NCBI GenBank assembly: GCA_019456165.1 | Contig: VRUJ01000014.1 | Span: 1-64,000 of the forward strand | Reading direction: 5' to 3' | Origin: Chloroflexota bacterium | GTDB taxonomy: Bacteria; Chloroflexota; Anaerolineae; Anaerolineales; UBA11579 | DNA length: 64,000 bases | In this document: one piece after another, positions 8,687-17,786 of the stretch | How positions within the stretch are numbered: the first letter of the stretch is position 1 | How the letters are laid out: every line of letters starts with the position of its first letter | Program-made: the position numbers and the translations under genes | Notes under the pieces: generated by a model | What the model saw: the letters and a program-made list of their open reading frames with translations, nothing else | Databases searched by the model: none | Told to the model about the DNA's origin: nothing

Positions 8687-9427
8687 ATGTCAAAAATATG
8701 GACAATAGCCCGGCGAGAATACAAGCAGTATTTTACATCCCCAGCCGCTTATGCCGTGGCTGCAATGATCCTACTAATAATCGGGTTGATATTTGTTTCT
8801 GAGGTTAGCTCGGGAATTGATTCTTTCGGTCAATATGTACCAGACGTGATAAACATTATTTTCCCGATTTCATTTTTATTCTTATTTGCAATACCAGCAA
8901 TCACTATGCATGTTTTCAGCGAAGAAACAAACTCGGGCACAATTGAACTTCTACTCACAGCCCCTATTCGTGATTGGGAAGTAGTAATTGGAAAGTGGTT
9001 GGGAGCGTTTTTATTTATGCTCACAATAATTGGGACTACCTGGGTTTATCCAATCGCCTTGAATTATATGATTGACCCTGGAATCGATCAGGGTGTGCTG
9101 CTGAGTGGATATCTCGGCCTGGCTTTTGTGGCAGGAGTCTTTGTTGCGATAGGTGTAACAATTTCAACCTTTTTCAGCAGCCAGGTGGCAAGTTTTATAA
9201 CTACGATGGGAGTTTTTATCGTAATGTGGTGGTTGATTCCTATACCTGCTAGGCTGGGGGGAACTGCGTGGGCAGAGTTAATGAACTACTTGGATTTCAA
9301 CAGCCATTTTGCTGCGACTCTGGCAATAGGGACTATTGCCTTGAGCGATATAGTCTACTTTGTGAGTGTGATCACCTTTGCTTTACTGGTCGGTACTGTT
9401 TCTCTGGAAACCCGGAGGTGGCGATAA
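8687..9427 (+). CDS. ABC-2 type permease, GldF-like
   Basis: This 246-residue membrane subunit has about six transmembrane helices. It starts MSKIWTIARREYKQYF, the common amphipathic entry of ABC-2 permeases. The segment VFSEETNSGTIELLLTAPI is the family's diagnostic loop after the second helix. It would pair with the ATPase encoded 3 nt upstream. Its TAA stop overlaps the ATG of the next gene (TAATG), so translation is coupled. Whether it serves motility, export or envelope stress cannot be told here. Confidence 0.9.
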   Translation: MSKIWTIARREYKQYFTSPAAYAVAAMILLIIGLIFVSEVSSGIDSFGQYVPDVINIIFPISFLFLFAIPAITMHVFSEETNSGTIELLLTAPIRDWEVVIGKWLGAFLFMLTIIGTTWVYPIALNYMIDPGIDQGVLLSGYLGLAFVAGVFVAIGVTISTFFSSQVASFITTMGVFIVMWWLIPIPARLGGTAWAELMNYLDFNSHFAATLAIGTIALSDIVYFVSVITFALLVGTVSLETRRWR

Positions 9428-11037
9428 TGAAACCCGAATGGCGCCGTTTTGCTCCTATTGGATTATATATTGCGATTCTTTCAGGCTTGATTTCGTTCGC
9501 CTTGTACTTTGTGAACCGCAATGTTGACCTCCCCTTACAGATCAGTTTGGGTTTAGTTGTGATCGGCCTGGGAGCCTTCATGATCTTAGACCCAGACCGG
9601 ATAAGGATGGCCTTTTCCGGTCGCCAGGCGCGTTATGGAAGCAATGCCTTTGTCTTGGTCTTAGCGACCTTTGGTATCTTGGTAGTAGTTAACTACATCG
9701 TATACCAGAATCCGAAACGTTGGGACCTGACCGAGGATAGATTGAACTCCCTGGCTCCTGAGACCATCGAAATATTGAAGGCTTTGGAAGAGCCTGTGCA
9801 CGCGATAGCCTTTTTTGTTAACACCACCAGCCAAGCAAATTTTGAGCAAGCCAGAGACATGCTGAGAGCATTTCAACTGTTTGGAGATGGAATATTTGAT
9901 TACGAATTTATTGATCCATACGTGGATATTGCAGCCGCCAGCGCTGCTAACCTATCCACGGAACAATCTATGGTCCTACAACTTGGTGAACGGCAAGCTA
10001 TTGTTCTGCAAATGGGTGACCGGCAGGAGCAAATATCCTCGGCCACTGAACAGGAGATCGCGCGCGGGTTATATCGTTTGTTGAGCGCTAATGAAGAAGA
10101 CGAGAATGTGTATTTCCTAACTGGACATGGAGAACGCAGTCTGGATCAGCAAACGGAGGTTTCTTATTCTCTGGTTGGTTTAGCGCTCGAAACCAAGGAT
10201 TATGTTGTTGATAGTTTGGATTTAGTCAGTAGGCGTGAAATTCCTGAGGATGCTGACATGATCGTGATCGCAGGGCCACAGATCCCGATGACAGAAGCAG
10301 AAGTGGTTGAACTGAAAGAATTTATGGACTCTGGGGGAGCATTGGTGGTTTTGGAAGACCCAATTCTTGACACCTTTATTGGTGATTCCGTTGACCCATT
10401 GGCAGATTATTTGTTAGAGGATTGGGGGGTTATCCTTGGAAAAGATATTATCGTGGATATTTCAACGGAATATTATACCTGGGCAGTTGCTGACACGGAA
10501 ACATATGCAAACCATGCCATTATCCAAAAAATGCTCGAGGGTGTAACCTTATTCTTCCCTAGAGCACGCAGCGTACAAATCGGAGATCAGGTTGAGAATG
10601 TAAACTGGCAGGTTTTGGTTTCTACGGCGCCATTTGACGAATATGCATCCTGGGCTGAGTCCAACCTTGAAGGATTAGCGAGTGAAAATCCCAGTCCAGA
10701 TGAAGGTGAAGATATTTTGGGGTCTGTTCCGCTTGCTGGAGTTGGGGAAAATACCCTCACCGGGGCGCGCTTGGTTGTAATTGGAGATTCGGATTTTGCC
10801 AGTAACACCTACTACATGATCCAAATGAACGGTGATTTCTTAATTAATGCTGTTGATTGGGCAGCCGAACAAGAAGATTTGATAAGCATTTCTCCAGGTA
10901 CTAGAACCGAGCGCTTCCTGTTACCGCCTCTACCCAATATTACAAGAATTATTTTCTTGGCTGCAGTAGTAGTGGTGCCAGGCGCGGTTGTGGTCGGCGG
11001 CGGGGTGGTCTGGTTCCTACGGCGAAGACAAGGGTAG
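9427..11037 (+). CDS. GldG-type ABC auxiliary protein (ABC_transp_aux)
   Basis: The track starts this ORF 159 bp too early, inside the permease gene. The real ATG is at 9427 in a TAATG overlap, giving 536 residues. Three N-terminal hydrophobic helices (about residues 10-30, 38-55, 70-90) precede a large extracytoplasmic region with the GldG signature (NRWDLTEDRLNSL-like segment KRWDLTEDRLNSLAPETI). A closing helix follows, ending in a basic FLRRRQG tail. It probably forms the periplasmic-side partner of the GldA/GldF exporter. The ligand is unknown. Confidence 0.88.
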   Translation: MKPEWRRFAPIGLYIAILSGLISFALYFVNRNVDLPLQISLGLVVIGLGAFMILDPDRIRMAFSGRQARYGSNAFVLVLATFGILVVVNYIVYQNPKRWDLTEDRLNSLAPETIEILKALEEPVHAIAFFVNTTSQANFEQARDMLRAFQLFGDGIFDYEFIDPYVDIAAASAANLSTEQSMVLQLGERQAIVLQMGDRQEQISSATEQEIARGLYRLLSANEEDENVYFLTGHGERSLDQQTEVSYSLVGLALETKDYVVDSLDLVSRREIPEDADMIVIAGPQIPMTEAEVVELKEFMDSGGALVVLEDPILDTFIGDSVDPLADYLLEDWGVILGKDIIVDISTEYYTWAVADTETYANHAIIQKMLEGVTLFFPRARSVQIGDQVENVNWQVLVSTAPFDEYASWAESNLEGLASENPSPDEGEDILGSVPLAGVGENTLTGARLVVIGDSDFASNTYYMIQMNGDFLINAVDWAAEQEDLISISPGTRTERFLLPPLPNITRIIFLAAVVVVPGAVVVGGGVVWFLRRRQG

Positions 11038-11043
11038 CTGGGT

Positions 11044-11673
11044 ATGCTACGACGGAATACTTGGATTGTACTGGGTGTTTTCCTGGTTCTGCTGATAGTA
11101 CTTTTCATAATGCAGCGCCAACCAGAAATGATTGAAGTCGTTCCTAATGCCCCGGCTGTAAGCCAAACTTTATTGTCGATAGCTGGGGAAGACGTTCATG
11201 GAATCCGGGTTGCGGAAACTAACGGCGAAGCAGTGGTTTTTGAGCTTGGCGATGATGAACTCTGGGCTTTTGTCGAACCGGAAACCCTAGCAGAAGAAAC
11301 GAATGCTGATGATATATTGGCTGCTGTTACCCAACTTTCTAACTTGCGCATCCTTTCCCAGTTGGACTCCCAGCCCAGCATGGAAGCTATGGGTCTAGAT
11401 GAACCAGCTTTTACGATCACTCTGAGGTTGGAAGATGATGGGGAAATGATCATTTATGTTGGCGACGAGACCCAGATGGCAGATGGTTACTACGTCCAAT
11501 TGGAGGATGAAGGCCCGGTAGTGGTTGCCAAATTTGCCCTTGGTATCGTTCTTGATTTGCTGCACGAACCACCGCTTGCTCCCACTCCAACACCGGAAAT
11601 CTCCACCGAAACTCCGGAGAGCGAACAGACGCCTACGGAACTTTCAACTGAAGAAAGCAATTCTGAACCTTAG
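11044..11673 (+). CDS. DUF4340 domain membrane-anchored protein
   Basis: This 209-residue protein begins with a single N-terminal helix (IVLGVFLVLLIVLFIM) that would anchor it outside the membrane. A DUF4340-type region follows, with typical phrases such as ELGDDELWAF, LRILSQL and the IYVGD strand. The last 40 residues are a Pro/Thr/Glu-rich low-complexity tail (PTPTPEISTETPESE), perhaps a cell-wall spacer. It follows the GldG-like gene by 6 bp. DUF4340 proteins regularly accompany such exporters, so it is likely a fourth component. Molecular function is unknown. Confidence 0.82.
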   Translation: MLRRNTWIVLGVFLVLLIVLFIMQRQPEMIEVVPNAPAVSQTLLSIAGEDVHGIRVAETNGEAVVFELGDDELWAFVEPETLAEETNADDILAAVTQLSNLRILSQLDSQPSMEAMGLDEPAFTITLRLEDDGEMIIYVGDETQMADGYYVQLEDEGPVVVAKFALGIVLDLLHEPPLAPTPTPEISTETPESEQTPTELSTEESNSEP

Positions 11674-11934
11674 AAAGAATGAAGGAGTATAGCTTTCAGA
11701 TACCTTAGAACTATAAATTGGGTGTTGATTTTTGTTCAGAAAAAGAGTATTCTGTGATGTATAACTTTGAGGTTTCTTTTGCTGGAGCATTGTTATCCAA
11801 CTCTGAGAATCATTCGGATCTTGCGGCATTGATACTTTGAAGAAATGATGGTTGTCGCTCTCTTGATAAAGACACACGCTTGACTGGAAAACCAGAAAAA
11901 TAAATCTTATAAATTGGTAAGGATATTTAATAGT

Positions 11935-13170
11935 ATGAAAGTGTTTAGTGAAAAACTTTTGGATGAAATGGAAAAAGGGCAGGAGGATTATTCTCCCATA
12001 GCACGTTTGATCGAGCTTGGGAGGCAGAAAACTTACGTCACGATTGACGATATATTGAACCTTTTCCCCCAAGCTGAACGTGACGTTGATCAGCTCGAGG
12101 AAGCTTTTGCTGCACTACTAAGTGCTGGTATCCCTTATGTTGATGACGATACAGTAATTGAGCCAACAGAATCCCAGTTGGTAGCTGAAGAAGAAGAAGA
12201 TTCGCCTGAAATAAGCGCCAAAGATAAAGCATTATTGGATGATAATTATTTAGCGAATATCGATACAGATGACATGATCGGCCTTTATCTTAAAGAGGTT
12301 GGTCGTGTACCATTGTTAATTGCTGAAGAAGAGGTTTCTTTGGCCAAACGGATTGAACTTGGGCGTCTTTCGCGCGAAGAACTAGCCTCCGGCGACGCTC
12401 CATCCAATGATCGTTATGGTCTGCGTGACCATATTGAAGATGGCTGGGCTGCCCGCGAACACTTGATCACGGCCAATTCGCGCTTGGTGATCAGTGTGGC
12501 AAAAAAGTATATGGGCCGGGGAGTCCCATTCCAAGACCTTATCCAGGAAGGCAATATTGGCCTGATAAGAGCTGCTAAAAAGTTTGATTACCGCAGAGGC
12601 CATAAGTTCAGCACTTATGCCACCTGGTGGATCCGTCAGGCTGTAACCCGGGCAATAGCAGACCAAGGCCGCACCATTCGCGTGCCGGTTCACATGGGAG
12701 ACCAGATTAACAAACTGCTGCGCATCCAACACCACCTCACCCAACGCTTAGGGCGCGATCCTTCTGTGGAGGAGCTGGCTTCTGCCTTGGATGTGCCGCC
12801 AAAGAAAATTGAAAATATGATTCAGGTGGCGCGGCGACCATTGTCGCTGGAAACACCCACCGATGATGAAGAAGATTCTGTGCTGGGGGATTTCATCCAA
12901 GATCGCGAAGCCCCAGCGCCCGAGGATTCTGCCACTTACAATTTGCTGCGCAAACACCTTGACGAGGTGCTAGATTCCCTGCCTCCCCGCGAAGTGCGCA
13001 TATTACAACTTCGCTATGGCCTATTAGACGGGCAGTCTTATACCCTGGAAGAGGTTGGACGTAAGATGGGCGTTACACGTGAGCGCGTCCGGCAGATAGA
13101 AGCCCAAGCCCTCAGCCGGCTGCGGCATCCTGTGATCCGTAAAAAGTTGAAAGAATATTTGGGGGAGTAA
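11935..13170 (+). CDS. rpoD: Primary RNA polymerase sigma factor
   Basis: This is the housekeeping sigma-70 factor (RpoD/SigA). From the ATG at 11935 (the track's earlier TTG is less likely) it has about 411 residues. Region 1.1 is near residues 15-60, region 1.2 is at DMIGLYLKEVGRVPLL, region 2 has RLVISVAKKYMGRG and FSTYATWWIRQA, region 3 has IRVPVHM, and region 4 has LPPREVRILQLRYG and GVTRERVRQIEAQAL. All promoter-recognition motifs are intact. The 260 bp upstream probably hold its promoter, but I found no convincing hexamer pair. A strong terminator follows. Confidence 0.95.
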   Translation: MKVFSEKLLDEMEKGQEDYSPIARLIELGRQKTYVTIDDILNLFPQAERDVDQLEEAFAALLSAGIPYVDDDTVIEPTESQLVAEEEEDSPEISAKDKALLDDNYLANIDTDDMIGLYLKEVGRVPLLIAEEEVSLAKRIELGRLSREELASGDAPSNDRYGLRDHIEDGWAAREHLITANSRLVISVAKKYMGRGVPFQDLIQEGNIGLIRAAKKFDYRRGHKFSTYATWWIRQAVTRAIADQGRTIRVPVHMGDQINKLLRIQHHLTQRLGRDPSVEELASALDVPPKKIENMIQVARRPLSLETPTDDEEDSVLGDFIQDREAPAPEDSATYNLLRKHLDEVLDSLPPREVRILQLRYGLLDGQSYTLEEVGRKMGVTRERVRQIEAQALSRLRHPVIRKKLKEYLGE

Positions 13171-13200
13171 ACAGAACCTGGATTAGATAGATGATTCGTA

Positions 13201-13230
13201 GGGCGGGTAGAGACCCGCCCTTGTTTTTTT
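13201..13230 (+). terminator. Intrinsic terminator of rpoD
   Basis: GGGCGGGT and ACCCGCCC form a perfect 8-bp GC-rich stem with the loop AGAG, followed by TTGTTTTTTT. It starts 30 bp after the rpoD stop and separates rpoD from the convergent glycosyltransferase operon. Confidence 0.92.
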
Positions 13231-13249
13231 AAAGGCAGCTCTTGCCTCG

Positions 13250-14557
13250 TTATTGCAGCTGATTTCTTTGTTGGATAGTTGTAATTAAATTAGCTAAGCC
13301 ATAAGCAGCCCATAAACTAGTAAATGGTATTAGTGGAATAATAAAACGCTGCCAGGTGAGAAACACAGATATACCAAGGGTGATGAATTGGGCTGCTGTT
13401 GCCAAAAGGAGAATAACAAGTCCCCGATTATTAGAAATTCCATTACGGATAATATCCCAGACAGCTATCAAAATGCCAAAAATTGTGAGGGTGAACGCAA
13501 TTCCCCCAACGGCAATACCGCGCGTTAAAGCATGGCCGGGAATATTTTGATAATTAATTTCTGAATCGAGTGTATCTTGGCTGTAATTTCCTATATCCCA
13601 ATAAGACGGCGGAGTTATGAAGAGGTTGGCTAAGATGGCAAGATATCTTTCAGGTGAGGATTGTAGCGAGGTATCTAGATAATCAAACTCTTTTAGGGTG
13701 TCTAATTGGGTTTGGACCCAGGCTTGTCGCTCTGCGGCCATAGTTTGGACGCCTTCAAAAGGGTGCTTCCAGATGAAGGGGTTAAGCAGGTAGGTTGCTC
13801 CTAGAAGCATAAAGGTGTATTTAAGCAGGTTACTTATACGATTTTTCCCCGTGAGAATCGCACCGTTGGGAGGCCAAGCCACCGCAATAATTCCAATCGG
13901 CACTAACGCCAGGGTTGAGTGTTTTGAGTTTATTGCTACCGCGATGCATAAGGCGGTCAGCCAGGGACGTTTATCTGCTTGAAGGATTCCCCAAATACTC
14001 AAAGATAATCCAAAAATAACAATCCCTTCGGCCATTGCCCGGCGGCCATGCAGCATTACCAACGCATTCGTTCCTATAAGAAATACAACCAATAACCCGA
14101 AACTATTACTGCGTAGCTGCCTGGCGCTCAGATACAAGAAAAAAATTCCGACCAGGGTGGCTGTGGTAGCAGCTATTCTGGCAGAGATCAATAAGCTCGT
14201 TGAAGGCATCGCTCCTCTTTCGATATTGACTTCCCAACTGGCGGACCAATTCCAATCCTCAGAAACCTCAACAGCAGGAAATCCTGCTAGACTGCGCCCA
14301 AAGCCTATTAAATACTTTGGCAGCGGCGCGACAGTAGATCGATAGTAATCTGGTTGCGTGTCCCTCTCCCATACTAGTGAGAATGGTTCGTTGAGTATGC
14401 TTTCATAATCTTGACTTTGGAAAAGCAGGTGCACCTCGTCAGGGTGAAAAGGGACCAGTCCAACACCCCAGAAGTAGAAAGTGGTTAAGATGCTAAATAG
14501 GACCAAGAATCCGCGGTTTTCAGATAATAATTTCTTCACAGGATTTTCGTTGCTCAT
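13250..14557 (-). CDS. GT-C fold membrane glycosyltransferase-like protein (PMT/GT39-like)
   Basis: This 435-residue protein has about ten hydrophobic segments. An acidic HPDE motif follows the first helix, at the position of the catalytic Asp/Glu of the dolichol/polyprenol-phosphate-sugar-dependent GT39 family. Such enzymes sit in the membrane and move a sugar from a polyprenyl-phosphate donor to a protein or glycan on the outer face. The gene overlaps the upstream GT-C gene by 4 bp (ATGA), so the two are translationally coupled. Donor and acceptor are unknown. Confidence 0.72.
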   Translation of the reverse strand: MSNENPVKKLLSENRGFLVLFSILTTFYFWGVGLVPFHPDEVHLLFQSQDYESILNEPFSLVWERDTQPDYYRSTVAPLPKYLIGFGRSLAGFPAVEVSEDWNWSASWEVNIERGAMPSTSLLISARIAATTATLVGIFFLYLSARQLRSNSFGLLVVFLIGTNALVMLHGRRAMAEGIVIFGLSLSIWGILQADKRPWLTALCIAVAINSKHSTLALVPIGIIAVAWPPNGAILTGKNRISNLLKYTFMLLGATYLLNPFIWKHPFEGVQTMAAERQAWVQTQLDTLKEFDYLDTSLQSSPERYLAILANLFITPPSYWDIGNYSQDTLDSEINYQNIPGHALTRGIAVGGIAFTLTIFGILIAVWDIIRNGISNNRGLVILLLATAAQFITLGISVFLTWQRFIIPLIPFTSLWAAYGLANLITTIQQRNQLQ

Positions 14558-16131
14558 TGGTTGAGTTCATATATGAGCATTGCCTCGCTGCCGTAAATAT
14601 CGGTTGGGATTTGATGATGAAGTCTGTATAGTTCAAAGAAGCGCGGATTGGTGAGCAACCCCGTGCGGCCATAAATCTCTAGGATGACAACATAATCCGG
14701 TTGTAATTCCAGTATGAGTTCTGGTGGCACGGCATAGGCATGCTCGGAATATATGTCTGGATCAAGTGGATAGAAGGATGAAGTTTGGGGTGAGATCAAA
14801 CCAACTGTGTCCAGTATGCGTGTGGGGATATAATAGCCCAGTACACCGACGTCTCCAGCCGCTAAGGTAGGGGTCTCGGGAAGGTCGGCAATCTCTGGCA
14901 TTAATGTATCCGCTACCTGGCGATAAAGCAACTCTAAATTGTACCAGGCCATTTCTGGGGCAGGATTTGAAAGGCCGTGGTCTGGCTGCCAACTCCACCC
15001 TTGTAAAACCATCAGAGCAGGTGAAAGAATCACAAAGAAGGTGAGTAATACGTTTGTTAATGGAAGACGTTCAGGCCACTTAATTATCTTTTTCTTCAAG
15101 AAATCTAGAATGTCTTCAAGGAGGCTTTCAGCACCCATCAGAATAATCAAAACGTAAAAAGGGAGAGGTGGAGTGAGGTACCAACGAAAGATCAAAGGGT
15201 TGGCGATCGCGAAAACGGTAAAATGCAGCCAGGGGAAAACCAAAAAAGGCCATGTAGCGCTGGAAGAAGCTCTTGCCCTGATAACTCCGGCAAGAAAGAG
15301 AAAGGGATACATCAGTATACCAATTCCTATCCAGGGGGACCCAAACGTAAGATTGCCCATGAATGGTGTGGCGTAGTGCTGTAACAATCGTCCCAAAGCT
15401 GATAAAGCAGGTAAGTGATAAGCTTCTGATTTGGCAACTAAAGAATGCGGCAGGGGATTACCAAAGTAGAATGCTGCGAAACCAAACCAAACCAATGTTG
15501 GCAGGAGAAACGCTAAGAATTCCTTTTTACTTATCGCCTTGCCCCTACGCTTTTGATCAAAGAATATTCTGTCGAACGCAAGCGGCAAGATGAGCAGCAA
15601 AATGTCTGGGCGTGCGATCAAAGACAGCGCTGCAAGCAGCGCAGTTAAAGTATATCGCCCTTGAATGTAGGCAGCCCAGGTCGCAAGCATTATAAACACC
15701 ACCAGGCTGGTTTCCAACCCGCCGATGGCGAAAGTGACGCTAAAAGGTGCCATAGCCCAAAATAGAGCTGCTCCTAATCCTGCACGCCGGGAGCCTAATA
15801 ATTCACCAATCTTGATTAACAAGATCACACTAAGCGCATCCGCGAGCGCGTTGAAGCCCAGCGCGAGTTGGGGAAATGGCGCATCAACTCCACCGCTGAA
15901 GGCGCCTAATAATGTGATCAAGAGGGTGTACAATGGGGTGGTGGTCCCTAAAACTTGCTCACCTGGGTTGTATACAAAGCCATCCCCGGCTAAAATATTA
16001 CGAGCATAGCGAAATGTTATGAATGCATCATCAATAGTACGTGCCCCAGGTATTATCCGAGCGCCGAGCGCGAGAAGGAATATTATCAAGATTAGAAAAC
16101 GACCACGCCCCGGACGAATCAAATATCGCAT
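14554..16131 (-). CDS. GT-C fold membrane glycosyltransferase-like protein
   Basis: From the ATG at 16131 this is a protein of about 525 residues with about ten membrane spans. After helix 1 it carries DDAFITFRYARNIL and NPGEQVLGTTTPLY. This is a recognisable motif set of bacterial mannosyltransferase-like GT-C proteins, with the paired Asp as likely catalytic acids. The C-terminal 100 residues are soluble. The track start (TTG at 16197) lies upstream of a TATAAT box. That box ends 6 nt before the ATG at 16131, so the later start and a leaderless mRNA are favoured. It is first in a two-gene minus operon. Confidence 0.72.
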   Translation of the reverse strand: MRYLIRPGRGRFLILIIFLLALGARIIPGARTIDDAFITFRYARNILAGDGFVYNPGEQVLGTTTPLYTLLITLLGAFSGGVDAPFPQLALGFNALADALSVILLIKIGELLGSRRAGLGAALFWAMAPFSVTFAIGGLETSLVVFIMLATWAAYIQGRYTLTALLAALSLIARPDILLLILPLAFDRIFFDQKRRGKAISKKEFLAFLLPTLVWFGFAAFYFGNPLPHSLVAKSEAYHLPALSALGRLLQHYATPFMGNLTFGSPWIGIGILMYPFLFLAGVIRARASSSATWPFLVFPWLHFTVFAIANPLIFRWYLTPPLPFYVLIILMGAESLLEDILDFLKKKIIKWPERLPLTNVLLTFFVILSPALMVLQGWSWQPDHGLSNPAPEMAWYNLELLYRQVADTLMPEIADLPETPTLAAGDVGVLGYYIPTRILDTVGLISPQTSSFYPLDPDIYSEHAYAVPPELILELQPDYVVILEIYGRTGLLTNPRFFELYRLHHQIPTDIYGSEAMLIYELNQ

Positions 16132-16137
16132 GTCAAA

Positions 16138-16166
16138 ATTATATAGGTACATACTGCGATTGGGAA
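16138..16166 (-). promoter_or_regulatory. Putative promoter of the minus-strand GT-C operon, leaderless spacing
   Basis: TTCCCA and TATAAT on the minus strand are separated by 17 nt. The TATAAT ends 6 nt before the ATG at 16131, so the transcript would begin at the start codon. No Shine-Dalgarno is visible upstream of that ATG. Confidence 0.5.
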
Positions 16167-16180
16167 TAGGAAATCGAATC

Positions 16181-16208
16181 TTATTTTTATTCGACAACTC
16201 CCGATAAT
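16181..16208 (+). promoter_or_regulatory. Putative promoter of the plus-strand GT-C operon, leaderless spacing
   Basis: A weak TTATTT and a good GATAAT are separated by 16 nt. The -10 hexamer ends 6 nt before the ATG at 16215, again with no Shine-Dalgarno. It is arranged back to back with the minus promoter. Confidence 0.4.
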
Positions 16209-16214
16209 ACAGAT

Positions 16215-17786
16215 ATGAGAAATTGGAAAACTTATTTCCCTTTAGTTGGAGCTTTGCTGCTGGCCGCGGGATTAAAAACTTGGCTGACTATCTCTGCTTC
16301 CGTACCGTTCAACGGAGATGAAGCTGTAGTCTCCCTGATGGCCCGCCATATCTTGGATGGTTTTCGCCCGGTCTTCTTTTACGGGCAAGCTTATATGGGC
16401 AGCTTAGATGCCTGGTTGGTTGCCTTGGGATTTCGCCTGTTTGGTGAAAGTGTTGCAGCAGTACGCATCGTGCAAAGCTGCCTGTATTTACTTTATATTA
16501 TTTCAATTTGGGGTTTAGCCCGGCGATTATTTACAAATAAGCTGATTGCAAACCTATCAGTTTTTCTTGCAGCTATCCCTCCGGTGGTGGTGACAACCTA
16601 CACAACAGCCACACTGGGAGGCTATGGGGAATCATTGGTTTTAGGAAACTTGATTTTATTGTTAGGATATGAAGTTACTTTTGGGGATAAGCAAGATAAG
16701 TGGTGGACCTGGCTGGCATTAGGGCTGGTAGGAGGAATTTCCTTTTGGACATTGGGAATCGCAGGAGTCTATCTTTTGCCAATCGGGTTAATTGGTTTAT
16801 GGAAATTTAACCAAAAACTAATAGCTTATTATATTCTGGCTGGAATAGGATTCTTCTTGGGAGCAGCTCCTTGGTGGTTATATAATATCAATAATTCTTG
16901 GGCGGCTTTACAAGCTCTTTCAGGACCAGAGCTAATTCAGACCTCAATTTTTAATAGAGCGATTAGCTTTTTGTTTTTAGGTCTGCCTGCATTATTAAGT
17001 TTACGGGTTCCTTGGTCACCCAATTTCATCGTGTGGCCGTTGCTTTTATTAGGCATGTGGATGTATTTTGCTGTTGCCACTTACTCATTGGGTTTGTCTA
17101 AAGCTGAGAAAACCGGAAAGAATCCTGGAGCGAGTATCCTGTTGAACGTTTTCGGCCTCGCGTTTTTGGGTGTTTTTATCTTCACTCGATTCGGTATTGA
17201 CGCCACAGGTCGTTACCTGATTCCTTTGTATCTCTTGGTTGTATACTATTCTGCGAATTTCATCGCTGCCTTTTGGAAAACCAAAAAAGGGATTGCAATC
17301 GGGCTGTTGGCTGCATTCTTGATTTTAAATGGGGCCGGAACTTGGTTAGCGGCAATTTCGGTGGATAAAATCACCACCCAGTTTGACCCTATCACCAGCT
17401 TCGACAATTCCTATGATGAGACCTTGATAGATTTCCTGGAGCAGTCGGGGGAAACTACCGGGTACTCAAACTATTGGGTGAGTTTCCGTTTAGCCTTTCT
17501 CTCTCAAGAACAGATTGTTTTTTCTCCCGAATTACCTTATAAAGAAGATATGAGCTACACTCCAAATGACAACCGCTATCTTCCTTATGCGCAGACAGCA
17601 GACTCGAGTGCACAGGTAGCTTACATCACCACAAAACACCCTGAACTTGATGCTTATATCCGCGAGCATTTTGATGAGTTGGGCATCTCCTATCAAGAAC
17701 ATCAGATCGGCGAATTTCACATTTTCTATGCACTCTCACGCGCGGTTAGGCCCGAAGAGATTGGCTACGGGAGTGCTTACCGGTGA
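16215..17786 (+). CDS. GT-C fold membrane glycosyltransferase-like protein (GT39-like)
   Basis: This 523-residue polytopic protein has about eleven hydrophobic segments. The FNGDEAVVSLMARHIL motif after the first helix places an Asp-Glu pair where GT39 enzymes hold their catalytic acids. FFYGQAYMGSLDAW follows in the first external loop. The last 120 residues are hydrophilic and probably fold outside the membrane. It heads the long plus-strand operon and overlaps the next gene by 4 bp (GTGA). The specific sugar is unknown. Confidence 0.75.
   Translation: MRNWKTYFPLVGALLLAAGLKTWLTISASVPFNGDEAVVSLMARHILDGFRPVFFYGQAYMGSLDAWLVALGFRLFGESVAAVRIVQSCLYLLYIISIWGLARRLFTNKLIANLSVFLAAIPPVVVTTYTTATLGGYGESLVLGNLILLLGYEVTFGDKQDKWWTWLALGLVGGISFWTLGIAGVYLLPIGLIGLWKFNQKLIAYYILAGIGFFLGAAPWWLYNINNSWAALQALSGPELIQTSIFNRAISFLFLGLPALLSLRVPWSPNFIVWPLLLLGMWMYFAVATYSLGLSKAEKTGKNPGASILLNVFGLAFLGVFIFTRFGIDATGRYLIPLYLLVVYYSANFIAAFWKTKKGIAIGLLAAFLILNGAGTWLAAISVDKITTQFDPITSFDNSYDETLIDFLEQSGETTGYSNYWVSFRLAFLSQEQIVFSPELPYKEDMSYTPNDNRYLPYAQTADSSAQVAYITTKHPELDAYIREHFDELGISYQEHQIGEFHIFYALSRAVRPEEIGYGSAYR

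Noticed and set aside
11880-11913. TTGACT and TATAAA upstream of rpoD
   Set aside because: The 22-nt spacing is too long for a promoter call.
11644-12072. 142-residue minus-strand ORF overlapping the rpoD upstream region
   Set aside because: It overlaps both the DUF4340 gene's end and the rpoD start in antisense, has no Shine-Dalgarno or domain motif, and its composition is that of a shadow frame.
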